DNA from: Clostridia bacterium
GTDB taxonomy: Bacteria > Bacillota > Clostridia > DSM-8532
Assembly: GCA_026418215.1 (NCBI GenBank)
Contig: JAOABT010000588.1
Coordinates: 1 to 8,324 of the forward strand
Reading direction: 5' to 3'
DNA length: 8,324 nt
Under the pieces are notes generated by a model that was not told the DNA's origin, searched no databases, and saw only the letters and a program-made list of their open reading frames with translations. Made by a program: the position numbers and the translations under genes. This document shows, in pieces, positions 1 through 6,633 of this stretch (the first letter of the stretch is position 1; every line of letters begins with the position of its first letter).

Positions 1-19
1 AGATGTGTATAAGAGACAG
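1..19. other. Tn5 mosaic-end sequencing adapter (artefact)
   Basis: The first 19 bases, AGATGTGTATAAGAGACAG, are identical to the Tn5 transposase mosaic end carried by tagmentation library adapters. Its position at the extreme end of the window, inside the kinase reading frame, shows an untrimmed adapter and not chromosomal DNA or a natural Tn5 insertion: there is no transposon body and no target duplication can be seen. Genuine sequence starts at base 20. Confidence 0.97.
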
Positions 20-375
20 CTGCAAATCTGGATGGAGATGTTGATGGCCTCACGCCAGTCCAGGGACTCCCGCTGCTCAATATATTCCTTCAGCGTAATC
101 CCGTCGACGTATTCCATGACGATGTAAAACCGGTTATTGTCACGGCCTACATCATAAATCTGCACAATATTGGGATGCGTGAGGCTTGCAGCTGCCTGCG
201 CCTCTGTCTCAAAGCGTTTCAGAAATTCGGTATCGTCACGGTATTCATCCTTAAGAATCTTAACGGCGACAATCCTTTGAAGGTAGCGGCATTTGGCCTT
301 GTAGACCTTTGCCATCCCTCCTGCGCCGATCTCCGAAATGATCTCGTATCTATTTCCCAAAACTGTTCCTATCAT
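20..375 (-). CDS. prkC: Serine/threonine protein kinase PrkC, N-terminal fragment (3' end missing)
   Basis: This is the N-terminal lobe of a Hanks-type Ser/Thr kinase, about 118 residues. It begins MIGTVLGNRYEIISEIGAGG. Visible features are the glycine-rich ATP loop GAGGMAKVY (residues 17-25), the ATP-anchoring lysine in VAVKILK (K39), the probable helix-C glutamate in ETEAQAAA (E58), HPNIVQIYDVG (67-77) and the hinge VMEYVDG (86-92). The catalytic HRD and DFG motifs and any transmembrane or PASTA domains would lie beyond the end. In Bacillota, PrkC is a membrane kinase sensing muropeptides through extracellular PASTA repeats; the context fits but the PASTA part is unseen. The ATG at 375 has AAGGGGTG just upstream and lies 16 nt after the prpC stop, so the two are probably co-transcribed. 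Reading frame continues into the adapter at 1-19, so the true coding sequence stops being visible at base 20. Confidence 0.93.
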
Positions 376-391
376 TCTTACACCCCTTAAG

Positions 392-1120
392 TTACATCCA
401 GGCTACAATAACCGTGATGTTGTCGCTGCCGCCGCGTTCCTTGGCCTTTTCGACCAGAGAGCGTGCGACGTTTTCGCGCGGTTCGGAAAGAACCAGCTCC
501 ATAATCTCATGATCCGCAACATGCTCATAAAGCCCATCGGTGCAGAAGACATAAATATCCTGCTCCAAAATGGGCACCTCATAAAAATCTGGATAGAAAT
601 TGTCCTTAAAACCCAGGGCACGGGTAATTCTATTTCTGTCCGGATGATGAATGGCTTGATCTGAGCTGATGAGGCCGCCCTTTAGAAGCTCGGCCACATA
701 TGAGTGGTCTTGTGTCAATTGCTTAAGTGAATCTCCCCTGATGAGGTAAACCCGGCTGTCACCCACGTGGGCAATATGTAAAACATTATTCAATACGATC
801 CCCGCAGAAAGCGTCGTCCCACTTTTTAAGCCCCCGAGATTCTGCTGGGAATAGTCCATAATCTGATTGTTAATCTTTTCAATCCGGTTTGAGACAAGTG
901 ACTTCAACTCGTCTGCGTTGTTTTGTGAAACACAATCCAATACCGCCGTTGACATCAGTTCTACAGCAATCCTGCTGGCTTCCTCACCTGCAAGGTGTCC
1001 GCCCATGCCGTCGGCGACAATAAACCCTATGGGATCGCCCTGGGCATTGAGAATAATATTCCAGTTATCCTCGTTCTTGTCTCTTTTTAAACCAATGTCA
1101 CTCAGTGCTGAATATTTCAC
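392..1120 (-). CDS. prpC: PP2C-family Ser/Thr protein phosphatase PrpC (Stp)
   Basis: A 242-residue metal-dependent (PPM/PP2C) phosphatase, close to the usual 240-255 residues of bacterial PrpC/Stp. It is predicted to be cytosolic and to reverse phosphorylation by the kinase encoded next. The motifs run in order: SDIGLKRDKNED (7-18), VADGMGGH (35-42, with the metal-binding Asp-Gly), KSGTT, HVGDSRVYLIR, LTQDHS, FCTDGLYEHV and GGSDNITVIV near the end. All expected acidic metal ligands appear present. The start chosen is GTG at 1120, giving MKYSALSDIG as in relatives. GGGAAGGTG sits 7 nt upstream and the rlmN stop is 2 nt away. An in-frame ATG at 1171 would add 17 residues encoded inside rlmN without family resemblance. 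The tight junction suggests translational coupling with rlmN. Phosphatase identity is firm; PrpC as the exact name rests on the adjacent kinase. Confidence 0.95.
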   Translation of the reverse strand: MKYSALSDIGLKRDKNEDNWNIILNAQGDPIGFIVADGMGGHLAGEEASRIAVELMSTAVLDCVSQNNADELKSLVSNRIEKINNQIMDYSQQNLGGLKSGTTLSAGIVLNNVLHIAHVGDSRVYLIRGDSLKQLTQDHSYVAELLKGGLISSDQAIHHPDRNRITRALGFKDNFYPDFYEVPILEQDIYVFCTDGLYEHVADHEIMELVLSEPRENVARSLVEKAKERGGSDNITVIVAWM

Positions 1121-1122
1121 AA

Positions 1123-2169
1123 CTACACCTTCCCGGATTCTACAAGGGTATTTCTGCGCAACTGTCCGCACGCGGCCATGATGTCGCTTCCAAGCTCTCG
1201 TCTTACTGTTACTGTAATATGGTGCTTCTCCAAAATCTGTTTAAAAGCCTCTATTCGGGACCTTGTACTCTTATCAAAGGTTGTTCCCTCGACAGTGTTG
1301 ACTGGTATCAGGTTGACATGGCACAATGTTCCCTTAAGCTTCTTGGCAAGGATCTCCGCATACTCAGGGAAATCGTTAACATCCTTAATGAGGGAATATT
1401 CGTAAGTCACACGTCTTGAGGTTGTTCTGGCATATGCGTTGCAGGCTGCCAGAAGCTCATCCATGGGCCATTTTCTGGCCACCGGCATGGTTTTGGTTCT
1501 AACCTCGTCAGTCGGCGCATGAAGCGAGATGGCAAGGTTAACAGGTATATCCTCCTGGGCAAAACTCAATATTTTAGGTACAATGCCGCAGGTTGACACC
1601 GTCATTTTCCTGAAGCTGATGTTCAAGGTATCCTCTCGGTTAAGCCTTCGCATAAAGGCTATGACATTATCGTAATTGTCAAACGGTTCTCCGATGCCCA
1701 TCAAGACCACATGACTGATACGCTCACCAATATCGTGGCTGATGGAAAGCACCTGGCCGAGCATTTCGCCCACCGTAAGACTTCTGACAAGCCCTAAGGG
1801 CGACGAAGCGCAGAAGGCACAACCCATGCGGCATCCCACCTGAGTGGAAAGACAGACCGAGTAACCGTATTCATATTTCATTAATACACTTTCAATAATG
1901 TTACCGTCTTTGAGCTCAAAAAGGTATTTTCTCGTGCCATCCACGCTGGAAACCAGCCTGTTGGCCACTTTCAGGCCTCCCGCATAGAAGCAAGCCGAGA
2001 GCTTTTCGCGCATCTCCTTCGGGAGGTTGGTCATACCTTCAAAGTCCAGCTGCCCGGCATAAAGCCACTGATAAACCTGTTTAGCCCTGAAGGCGGGATA
2101 GCCCAGCTGAGTCAAGGCTTTTATGAGTTCATCATAGGTCATGTCAAGCAGATCCTGCTTTTCGTCCAT
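1123..2169 (-). CDS. rlmN: Dual-specificity 23S rRNA/tRNA adenine-C2 methyltransferase RlmN
   Basis: A 348-residue radical-SAM enzyme that methylates C2 of A2503 in 23S rRNA; in some bacteria the family also modifies A37 of certain tRNAs. The radical-SAM cluster motif CRMGCAFC places cysteines at 113, 117 and 120. QVGCRMGCAFCASSPLG, GIGEPFDNYDN and the C-terminal RRELGSDIMAACGQL are typical of RlmN; the cysteine of AACGQL corresponds to the methyl-carrying or resolving cysteine region. The N-terminal accessory domain (LTQLGYPAFRAKQVYQWLY) is present. I chose the ATG at 2169: GAGGGTG lies 9 nt upstream, and a promoter at 2190-2218 would start transcription near 2183, after the alternative ATG at 2187, which has no ribosome binding site. 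It is followed by prpC after 2 nt. It was not taken for the antibiotic-resistance relative Cfr because the rest of the sequence and its context are housekeeping RlmN. Confidence 0.97.
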   Translation of the reverse strand: MDEKQDLLDMTYDELIKALTQLGYPAFRAKQVYQWLYAGQLDFEGMTNLPKEMREKLSACFYAGGLKVANRLVSSVDGTRKYLFELKDGNIIESVLMKYEYGYSVCLSTQVGCRMGCAFCASSPLGLVRSLTVGEMLGQVLSISHDIGERISHVVLMGIGEPFDNYDNVIAFMRRLNREDTLNISFRKMTVSTCGIVPKILSFAQEDIPVNLAISLHAPTDEVRTKTMPVARKWPMDELLAACNAYARTTSRRVTYEYSLIKDVNDFPEYAEILAKKLKGTLCHVNLIPVNTVEGTTFDKSTRSRIEAFKQILEKHHITVTVRRELGSDIMAACGQLRRNTLVESGKV

Positions 2170-2189
2170 TCGTGTATACACCCTCATGC

Positions 2190-2218
2190 ATTATACATTA
2201 TTTTTCGCGTTTCCTCAA
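2190..2218 (-). promoter_or_regulatory. Sigma-A-type promoter for rlmN-prpC-prkC
   Basis: Read on the minus strand, TTGAGG (2218-2213) and TATAAT (2195-2190) are separated by exactly 17 nt. That is a perfect -10 and a 4-of-6 match at -35 (TTGACA). It begins immediately after the dipeptidase stop codon in the only gap longer than 16 nt between 5495 and 375. Initiation would be expected about 2183, leaving a leader of roughly 14 nt in which the rlmN ribosome binding site is at or next to the 5' end. Prediction from sequence only. Confidence 0.7.
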
Positions 2219-3220
2219 CTATAGTACGGCCTTCATGAGCCGAATAAAGTTCAAGCCCATGATGCTTTGAACATCACCCTCGGAATAATTGAGCTTTAAA
2301 AGCGCTTCGACGATCCTTGAAAGGTCTTCAACACCCGTCATGTCCCGCGGGAGGTTGTTAAAGCCGTCAAAATCACTCCCGATTCCGACTGACTGAACCC
2401 CGACCAGGGCCGCAACATATTCGATATGTCGGATTATATCCATAAGCTCGGCATTTCCCGCTTTTTCGAGGAAGAACGGAAAGAAATTTATACCGATAAC
2501 ACCGCCGGACCTGGCAATCAGCCTCATTTGGTCATCGGTAAGGTTGCGCCTGTGGGGGCACAGAACGCGTGAATTGCTGTGAGACGCAGTAATAGGCTTC
2601 TTTACAAGTTCCACAACATCCTCAAGGGCTTTATCGGAGGAGTGTGAGACATCGATGAGCATTCCAAGCTGCTGCGCTCTGGCAATCACAAGTCTTCCAA
2701 ACTCCGAAAGACCATCATGGATGTGCTGGCCCGCAACACTGTCGCAGACTTCATTGTCGTAATTCCAGACAATGGTGAGCACCCTTAATCCGAGCTGATA
2801 CAAGCGTTCCATCTCCGAGATGGAGCCGCCCAGAATTTCAGCCCCCTCGGCCTCAAGGAAGCCGTATACGGTATTGAAGCTAAAACCGCCTGATTTGCTG
2901 CTTACTTCCTCCCAATTCTCTGAATTCCGGAGTACCTCAGCGCAATGGGGTTCGATTAGGCTGTCAAGCTCCTCTCGGTTTCGAATAAGCTTAATCCGCT
3001 CCGGATAGGTTTGTTCGAGGATGAGCCCCTTCTTGAGCTGGGCTTCCATATGAGCCTTGGGATTGTCTCGGAATTTATCACCCGCAAAAGAAGAAAAGAC
3101 CTGTATGAAAGGTCCGTTACGAAGCGCCCTTTGGGCGTCCCAATGATGTTGATTGTCAAAAAGCTCTTCTGGCGTACGGATAGCTGAAAGAATGTCACAA
3201 TGCGCGTCGAAAAACAGCAT
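2219..3220 (-). CDS. Membrane dipeptidase-family (peptidase M19) protein
   Basis: A 333-residue zinc dipeptidase of the renal dipeptidase (M19) family, which hydrolyses dipeptides, including some with a D-residue at the C-terminal position. The metal ligands expected for the family can be seen: HCD (H7, D9) at the start, the bridging glutamate in AEGAE (E125), SHSS (H193), SHSNSR (H214) and GIGSDFDGF (D283/D285). No signal peptide or lipobox is visible, so a cytosolic enzyme is likely despite the family name. The start at 3220 is supported by GGAGGGAG close upstream and lies 11 nt after the yraN-type stop. It is the last gene of the run before the rlmN promoter. The substrate cannot be told; a role in peptide or cell-wall dipeptide turnover is inference. 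Confidence 0.92.
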   Translation of the reverse strand: MLFFDAHCDILSAIRTPEELFDNQHHWDAQRALRNGPFIQVFSSFAGDKFRDNPKAHMEAQLKKGLILEQTYPERIKLIRNREELDSLIEPHCAEVLRNSENWEEVSSKSGGFSFNTVYGFLEAEGAEILGGSISEMERLYQLGLRVLTIVWNYDNEVCDSVAGQHIHDGLSEFGRLVIARAQQLGMLIDVSHSSDKALEDVVELVKKPITASHSNSRVLCPHRRNLTDDQMRLIARSGGVIGINFFPFFLEKAGNAELMDIIRHIEYVAALVGVQSVGIGSDFDGFNNLPRDMTGVEDLSRIVEALLKLNYSEGDVQSIMGLNFIRLMKAVL

Positions 3221-3231
3221 GAAGCTCCCTC

Positions 3232-3591
3232 CTAGAATGCGTTTCTGATGAGCTCGATATCCTGAACCTGCCCCTCGCGTCCCATCATCACCTCAACGAC
3301 ATCAAAGCGTACGGGTACGTCATGATATCCGTAACGCTGCATGTATACCTGTGCCAGCCTTGTTATGGTGGCCTGCTTGGAATAGGACACCGCCTGGGCG
3401 GGCGTTCCAAACTGGGTGCTGCTGCGGCTTTTGACCTCAATAAAGCAAAGCGTATCGCCTTCCTTGCCGATGAGGTCAAGCTCCCCCATACGTCCAACGC
3501 GGAAGTTGGAGCACAAGATGGTATACCCTTTACTGGTCAGATAACGCAGGGCTTCCTTTTCTCCCAAGGTTCCAAACGCACGGTTATTCAT
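3232..3591 (-). CDS. yraN: YraN family (UPF0102) nuclease-fold protein
   Basis: A 119-residue protein matching the UPF0102/YraN family, which has the restriction-endonuclease-like PD-(D/E)XK fold. It opens with GTLGEKEALRYLTSKGYTIL, then has RMGELDLIGKEG (E37 and D39) and CFIEVKSR (E52 and K54), which together form the expected acidic-acidic-ExK site. The FGTPAQAVSYSKQ segment is also typical. Length is normal for the family. The cellular function is not settled; a DNA or RNA processing role is suggested by the fold. The ATG overlaps the stop of the FlhB-like gene by 4 nt (ATGA), a sign of translational coupling, and GAGGGGAAG provides a ribosome binding site inside the upstream gene. In many Clostridia a yraN gene follows rnhB, which agrees with this neighbourhood. 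Confidence 0.92.
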   Translation of the reverse strand: MNNRAFGTLGEKEALRYLTSKGYTILCSNFRVGRMGELDLIGKEGDTLCFIEVKSRSSTQFGTPAQAVSYSKQATITRLAQVYMQRYGYHDVPVRFDVVEVMMGREGQVQDIELIRNAF

Positions 3592-3887
3592 TTTCTTCCC
3601 CTCTGGGCGTAGGTTTCGTCGAGCCTGCTGATGAACGCCAGAACCTCCGCAACCACCTCATAAAGCTCTGTTGGGATTTCACTCCCAAGCTGAATATGTG
3701 AAAGGGCCTCAGCAAGGTGCTCATCCTCATAAATGGGGATATGCGCCTCTTTGGCTTTCTCAATGATCTTGTTCGCTATCTCGCCCTTACCTGAGGCGAT
3801 AACCTGGGGGGCTTTGCTTTCACCGGGCTTATAGCTTAAGGCGGAGGCCTTCTTCATTTTATTGAGTTCTTCCTTGTCCGATGCCAT
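3588..3887 (-). CDS. FlhB C-terminal-domain protein (YlqH-like), cytosolic, lacking NPTH
   Basis: A 99-residue protein equivalent to only the cytoplasmic C-terminal domain of FlhB/YscU, the type III export substrate-specificity switch. KAPQVIASGKGEIANKI, HIPIYEDEHLAEALSHI and LGSEIPTELYEVVAEVLAFI follow the FlhB pattern closely. The four transmembrane helices of full FlhB are absent. Where FlhB has the self-cleaving NPTH followed by IAVALKY, this protein reads NKMK then KASALSY (residues 9-19), so Pro-Thr-His are replaced and autocleavage is not expected. It resembles Bacillus subtilis YlqH, which also lies near rnhB after YlqG. GGGGGAAAGAGG overlaps the upstream stop and supports the ATG at 3887. 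The adjacent FliK-like gene strengthens the family call. Its function is unknown; flagellar involvement is inference only. Confidence 0.9.
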   Translation of the reverse strand: MASDKEELNKMKKASALSYKPGESKAPQVIASGKGEIANKIIEKAKEAHIPIYEDEHLAEALSHIQLGSEIPTELYEVVAEVLAFISRLDETYAQRGRK

Positions 3888-3898
3888 CCTCTTTCCCC

Positions 3899-5488
3899 CT
3901 ATATTTTAATGTCCACGCTGGAATCCAGGCCGAGAAGCTCCTTGGACCGCTTTGCTGCATCCAGGATATTCGTGTTGCCTAGCTCCAGTATTCTGCATTT
4001 CATCTCAGCCAGCTTATAGCCCTTTTTCTGGAGATTGTCATAGAGAGCGCGATGGTTGTCCTTAACAAGCTTGATCAGGTCCTCCTGCTCCACCCTGAAG
4101 CTGATGGTGACATATTTCTGGCTGGCATTCAAAAAGGTTTCGATTCGTCCCAGGCTTTGAGTCTGGAGCGACAAGAAGAGCGTGAAATTGTTGGCGTCAA
4201 TCTTCTTTTTGCCATTCTTGCGCTTCATGACAAAAAGCTCACCGGTGGTATTCTGCTGGTTAATCTTAAGCGGCAGCTGAACGATGGAGTCGTAAGTCGT
4301 CACCTGGTTCATAAATTTGAAGGCGCTGTCAATTTCCTTGAACGCTGGAAGCACCGCTTCCTGAGCCTTTGGTTCTATATTGCTGACGGCCTTCTGCGTA
4401 AAATCCATAACCCCTTTGAGCGCCTTCGTTTTCTCCTTAAGGTCAAAATCCTCGGCTGCTCCGTTCTGGGCTTTGATGGCCGCTTTGTCAAAGAGCTTAT
4501 CCAAGGCTTTCGTCACAACCTCTTGATCGCCCTTGTCAACGGCCTTGGTCTTTGTATGTAGGTCTTCTAGGGCTTTGGTGATCATTTCAAGCAGCTTAAC
4601 GGACTGTTGGGGATCAGGTGTTGGAATATCACTTGCTTCTTCTGGTGTTGAATTTGCTATAGGCTGACCCAACGAGGTTAGAGCATTTTTAACGATGCCC
4701 TCAACGGCCTTGGAGTCGAGATTTCCAAGGCTAGTTGGTGAACCTTCCAGTTCACTCAAAAGCGTTTTATTCAGCAATTCCCGAACGTTCTGAACAATAG
4801 CCTCCCTGGCGGCCGGCTCTTTGGGCAGCAGGGTTGAAAGGGCTTTAGAAAGATCCTCTATTCCTTGGTTAACGATCAAGGATTTGACAAGCGCCGTTGC
4901 TTCCGACTTATCATTGTGTGTTAAAGCAGAAAGAAGCCCATCCTTAAGAGTTTGTAGATTAGCGTGGATTTCGAACTCATTTTCCGAGAATTTCTGAAGC
5001 ATTCTCTGCATCTCGGGGTCTGCCGGCATAGAATTGGATGTCAAAAACGCCGCCTGGTCCACGGGCATTTGGGGATCTGTCTCAAGAAGCTTCAAGACGC
5101 CCGTCATAAGCTGGTCTGATTTAGCAAGACCCAATGCCAAGAGCTTTTGGCCGATGGCATTTGCCTGAGGAGCCTGTGCGTTATTTGTCTCGGCTGACTG
5201 TTTAGGGGAAGCTGCGCCAGCCTCATTGGGTACTATCTTTGCGGTGAGCTGATCGTTCTGCTTTTCTCCAATTTCAAGCGTCACCAAATCCCCGGTATTG
5301 GCGGTAAAACCATCCGGAACCTTTGCAGTAAAAAAGGCACCATCCATGAGCTTGAGCAGCAGCATGCCATTATCCAGAGACTGAACCCGTCCCTGAAGGA
5401 TGTCTCCTGCTTTCAAGTTCTCCAATGAAGCCTTTGTGAGGATTTGCAGAAGCTGGGGCATCGAGCCGTCGAGCCTAATGGGATTCAT
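3899..5488 (-). CDS. FliK-like protein (YlqG position), flagellar hook-length control C-domain
   Basis: A 529-residue protein of uncertain function. Residues about 25-87 form a small beta-rich unit (AGDILQGRVQSL, LLLKLMDGAFFTAKVP, GDLVTLEIGE) like N-terminal units of some Firmicutes FliK-like proteins. Residues about 88-400 are rich in Ala, Lys, Glu, Gln and Ser and look largely helical or unstructured. Residues 405-500 resemble the FliK C-terminal domain: LPLKINQQNTTGELFV, then FLSLQTQSLGRIETFLN matching the family's Leu-Gly-Arg-(Val/Ile)-Glu core, then VTISFRVEQEDLIKLVKDN and a final Leu-rich helix. No signal peptide or membrane helix is seen. In flagella, FliK C-terminal domains act on FlhB to switch export; the next gene encodes an FlhB C-domain, 11 nt downstream. 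The start at 5488 has AGGTGATGG overlapping the preceding stop. The FliK link is by pattern and context, not proven. Confidence 0.78.
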   Translation of the reverse strand: MNPIRLDGSMPQLLQILTKASLENLKAGDILQGRVQSLDNGMLLLKLMDGAFFTAKVPDGFTANTGDLVTLEIGEKQNDQLTAKIVPNEAGAASPKQSAETNNAQAPQANAIGQKLLALGLAKSDQLMTGVLKLLETDPQMPVDQAAFLTSNSMPADPEMQRMLQKFSENEFEIHANLQTLKDGLLSALTHNDKSEATALVKSLIVNQGIEDLSKALSTLLPKEPAAREAIVQNVRELLNKTLLSELEGSPTSLGNLDSKAVEGIVKNALTSLGQPIANSTPEEASDIPTPDPQQSVKLLEMITKALEDLHTKTKAVDKGDQEVVTKALDKLFDKAAIKAQNGAAEDFDLKEKTKALKGVMDFTQKAVSNIEPKAQEAVLPAFKEIDSAFKFMNQVTTYDSIVQLPLKINQQNTTGELFVMKRKNGKKKIDANNFTLFLSLQTQSLGRIETFLNASQKYVTISFRVEQEDLIKLVKDNHRALYDNLQKKGYKLAEMKCRILELGNTNILDAAKRSKELLGLDSSVDIKI

Positions 5489-5494
5489 GCGCCA

Positions 5495-6589
5495 TCACCT
5501 GCTTTTAACCAAATTACGTTCAATGTTGACTAAAAAATCCTGAATATTTGTCACGATCGAGGTGACGGCAAGCGTCCCCCTGTCTCTCAGCTTGTTTACG
5601 GCAAATTCCGAAACATCGACGCTGTAGATATAAACCGGACGGACGACACCCTCTACGACCTGATAGGAAGGTGTCATATTCCCGGTTGCAATGGAATGGA
5701 GCTGGGTAGCCAGGCCCAACACCGTTGTTGCCTTTCTGGTGTAAGCTCGCATGGCGTTCTGCGCCTCATAGACGTCTCCGATGACGCCCGGTAATGGACC
5801 GTCATCTCGAATAGAGCCTGCAAGGACATAGGGGACCTTGTTGAGGATACAGGCACGGACGATGCCGTCATTGATAAAGCCTTCGGCAACCATCCGCTCA
5901 AGTGAGCCGGTATCCCTCGCTTTATTGATAACATCTAGATGATGATAGTGACCATTAGGAATGCCTTCCTGGGTGTAGATATCCTGACCGAGGGCCGTTT
6001 TGAACATGGAGCCCTCCATATCGTGCGTAGCCAGGGCATTCCCGCCAAAGACGGCATGAACATAACCGTGCTCAATAAGCGAGATGAGGGCGTTTCTAGA
6101 ATCCGAATCGAATACGGCAGCGGGGCCTAAAACCCAGACGATAAAGCCGTGCTCGCGCTCATACCGCAAAAGCTCATAAAGCCTGTCATAATCTCTTGAA
6201 TAGGAGGTTTCTCTTGATCTTCCGGTTCTGAAGGCAAAGAGCTCTTCTTTTCCTTTTTCACCTAAAAAGCCGGTCGTATGAACATAAATACCCTCGGAGG
6301 CATCCTCGGTTCGGCCCAATATCACCCTATCCCCCCTCTTGAGACGCCTGAATTCTGTGACAGCCAGCGTATCATCGGGGTTTGCGACAACGACACAGTC
6401 CATACGGCTTTCCGATATAAGCCGCCACTGACCTGAAAGCTTATAGTACTCAGGAAAGATCGTTGTGGCATGGTAATATGCTGGTGCTACCCCATCTTTC
6501 TCAACTAGGGCAGTATTAGCCTCGGGAGCTTCTTTGAAAACGGCAGAATCGAAGTTCGGAGCTGTATATTTCAATAACTCAAAGCTCAT
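5495..6589 (-). CDS. LOR/SDH-type ornithine cyclodeaminase-like protein (TIGR00300 family)
   Basis: A 364-residue protein I assign to the TIGR00300 / LOR-SDH family, which includes the archaeal ornithine cyclodeaminase and the C-terminal part of cyanobacterial AgrE/ArgZ-type proteins. The N-terminal part (HATTIFPEYYKLSGQW, 40-55) resembles the LOR/SDH conserved domain. The C-terminal part carries FGGNALATHDMEGSMF (181-196), NGHYHHLDVINKARDTGSLE (212-231), the EGFINDGIVRAC stretch (236-247) and the strongly conserved YVLAGSIRDDGPLPGVI (254-270). Archaeal members convert ornithine to proline with NAD; whether this bacterial protein does is unknown. AAGGAGGT lies 11 nt upstream of the ATG at 6589, a somewhat long spacing but a near-perfect site. 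A 142-nt leader with a dyad precedes it, and the FliK-like gene follows after 6 nt. It has no obvious functional tie to its neighbours. Confidence 0.77.
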   Translation of the reverse strand: MSFELLKYTAPNFDSAVFKEAPEANTALVEKDGVAPAYYHATTIFPEYYKLSGQWRLISESRMDCVVVANPDDTLAVTEFRRLKRGDRVILGRTEDASEGIYVHTTGFLGEKGKEELFAFRTGRSRETSYSRDYDRLYELLRYEREHGFIVWVLGPAAVFDSDSRNALISLIEHGYVHAVFGGNALATHDMEGSMFKTALGQDIYTQEGIPNGHYHHLDVINKARDTGSLERMVAEGFINDGIVRACILNKVPYVLAGSIRDDGPLPGVIGDVYEAQNAMRAYTRKATTVLGLATQLHSIATGNMTPSYQVVEGVVRPVYIYSVDVSEFAVNKLRDRGTLAVTSIVTNIQDFLVNIERNLVKSR

Positions 6590-6633
6590 GGTGCAGCCTA
6601 ACCTCCTTAGCCTCTATTAAAAACACGACCCTT

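Noticed and set aside
1..19. Natural Tn5 or IS50 end
   Set aside because: The 19-bp sequence is the engineered hyperactive mosaic end, not a natural IS50 outer or inner end, and it sits exactly at the sequence boundary with no transposon sequence next to it.
1121..1171. An upstream ATG that would extend PrpC by 17 residues
   Set aside because: The extension lies in the rlmN coding end. The GTG at 1120 has a good ribosome binding site and gives the usual PP2C N-terminus.
867..1419. Overlapping plus-strand open frames opposite prpC and rlmN
   Set aside because: Both lie within genes whose catalytic motifs are unmistakable on the minus strand, and the plus-strand translations show no family resemblance.
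1123..2169. Cfr-type antibiotic-resistance methyltransferase in place of RlmN
   Set aside because: The N-terminal domain, the tail ending in RRELGSDIMAACGQL and the position before prpC-prkC fit housekeeping RlmN; no mobile element is near.
4052..4561. A 169-codon open frame on the plus strand opposite the FliK-like gene
   Set aside because: It is antisense to a coding region with a clear downstream partner and ribosome binding site, has no recognisable motif, and long antisense frames are common opposite Ala/Lys/Glu-rich genes.
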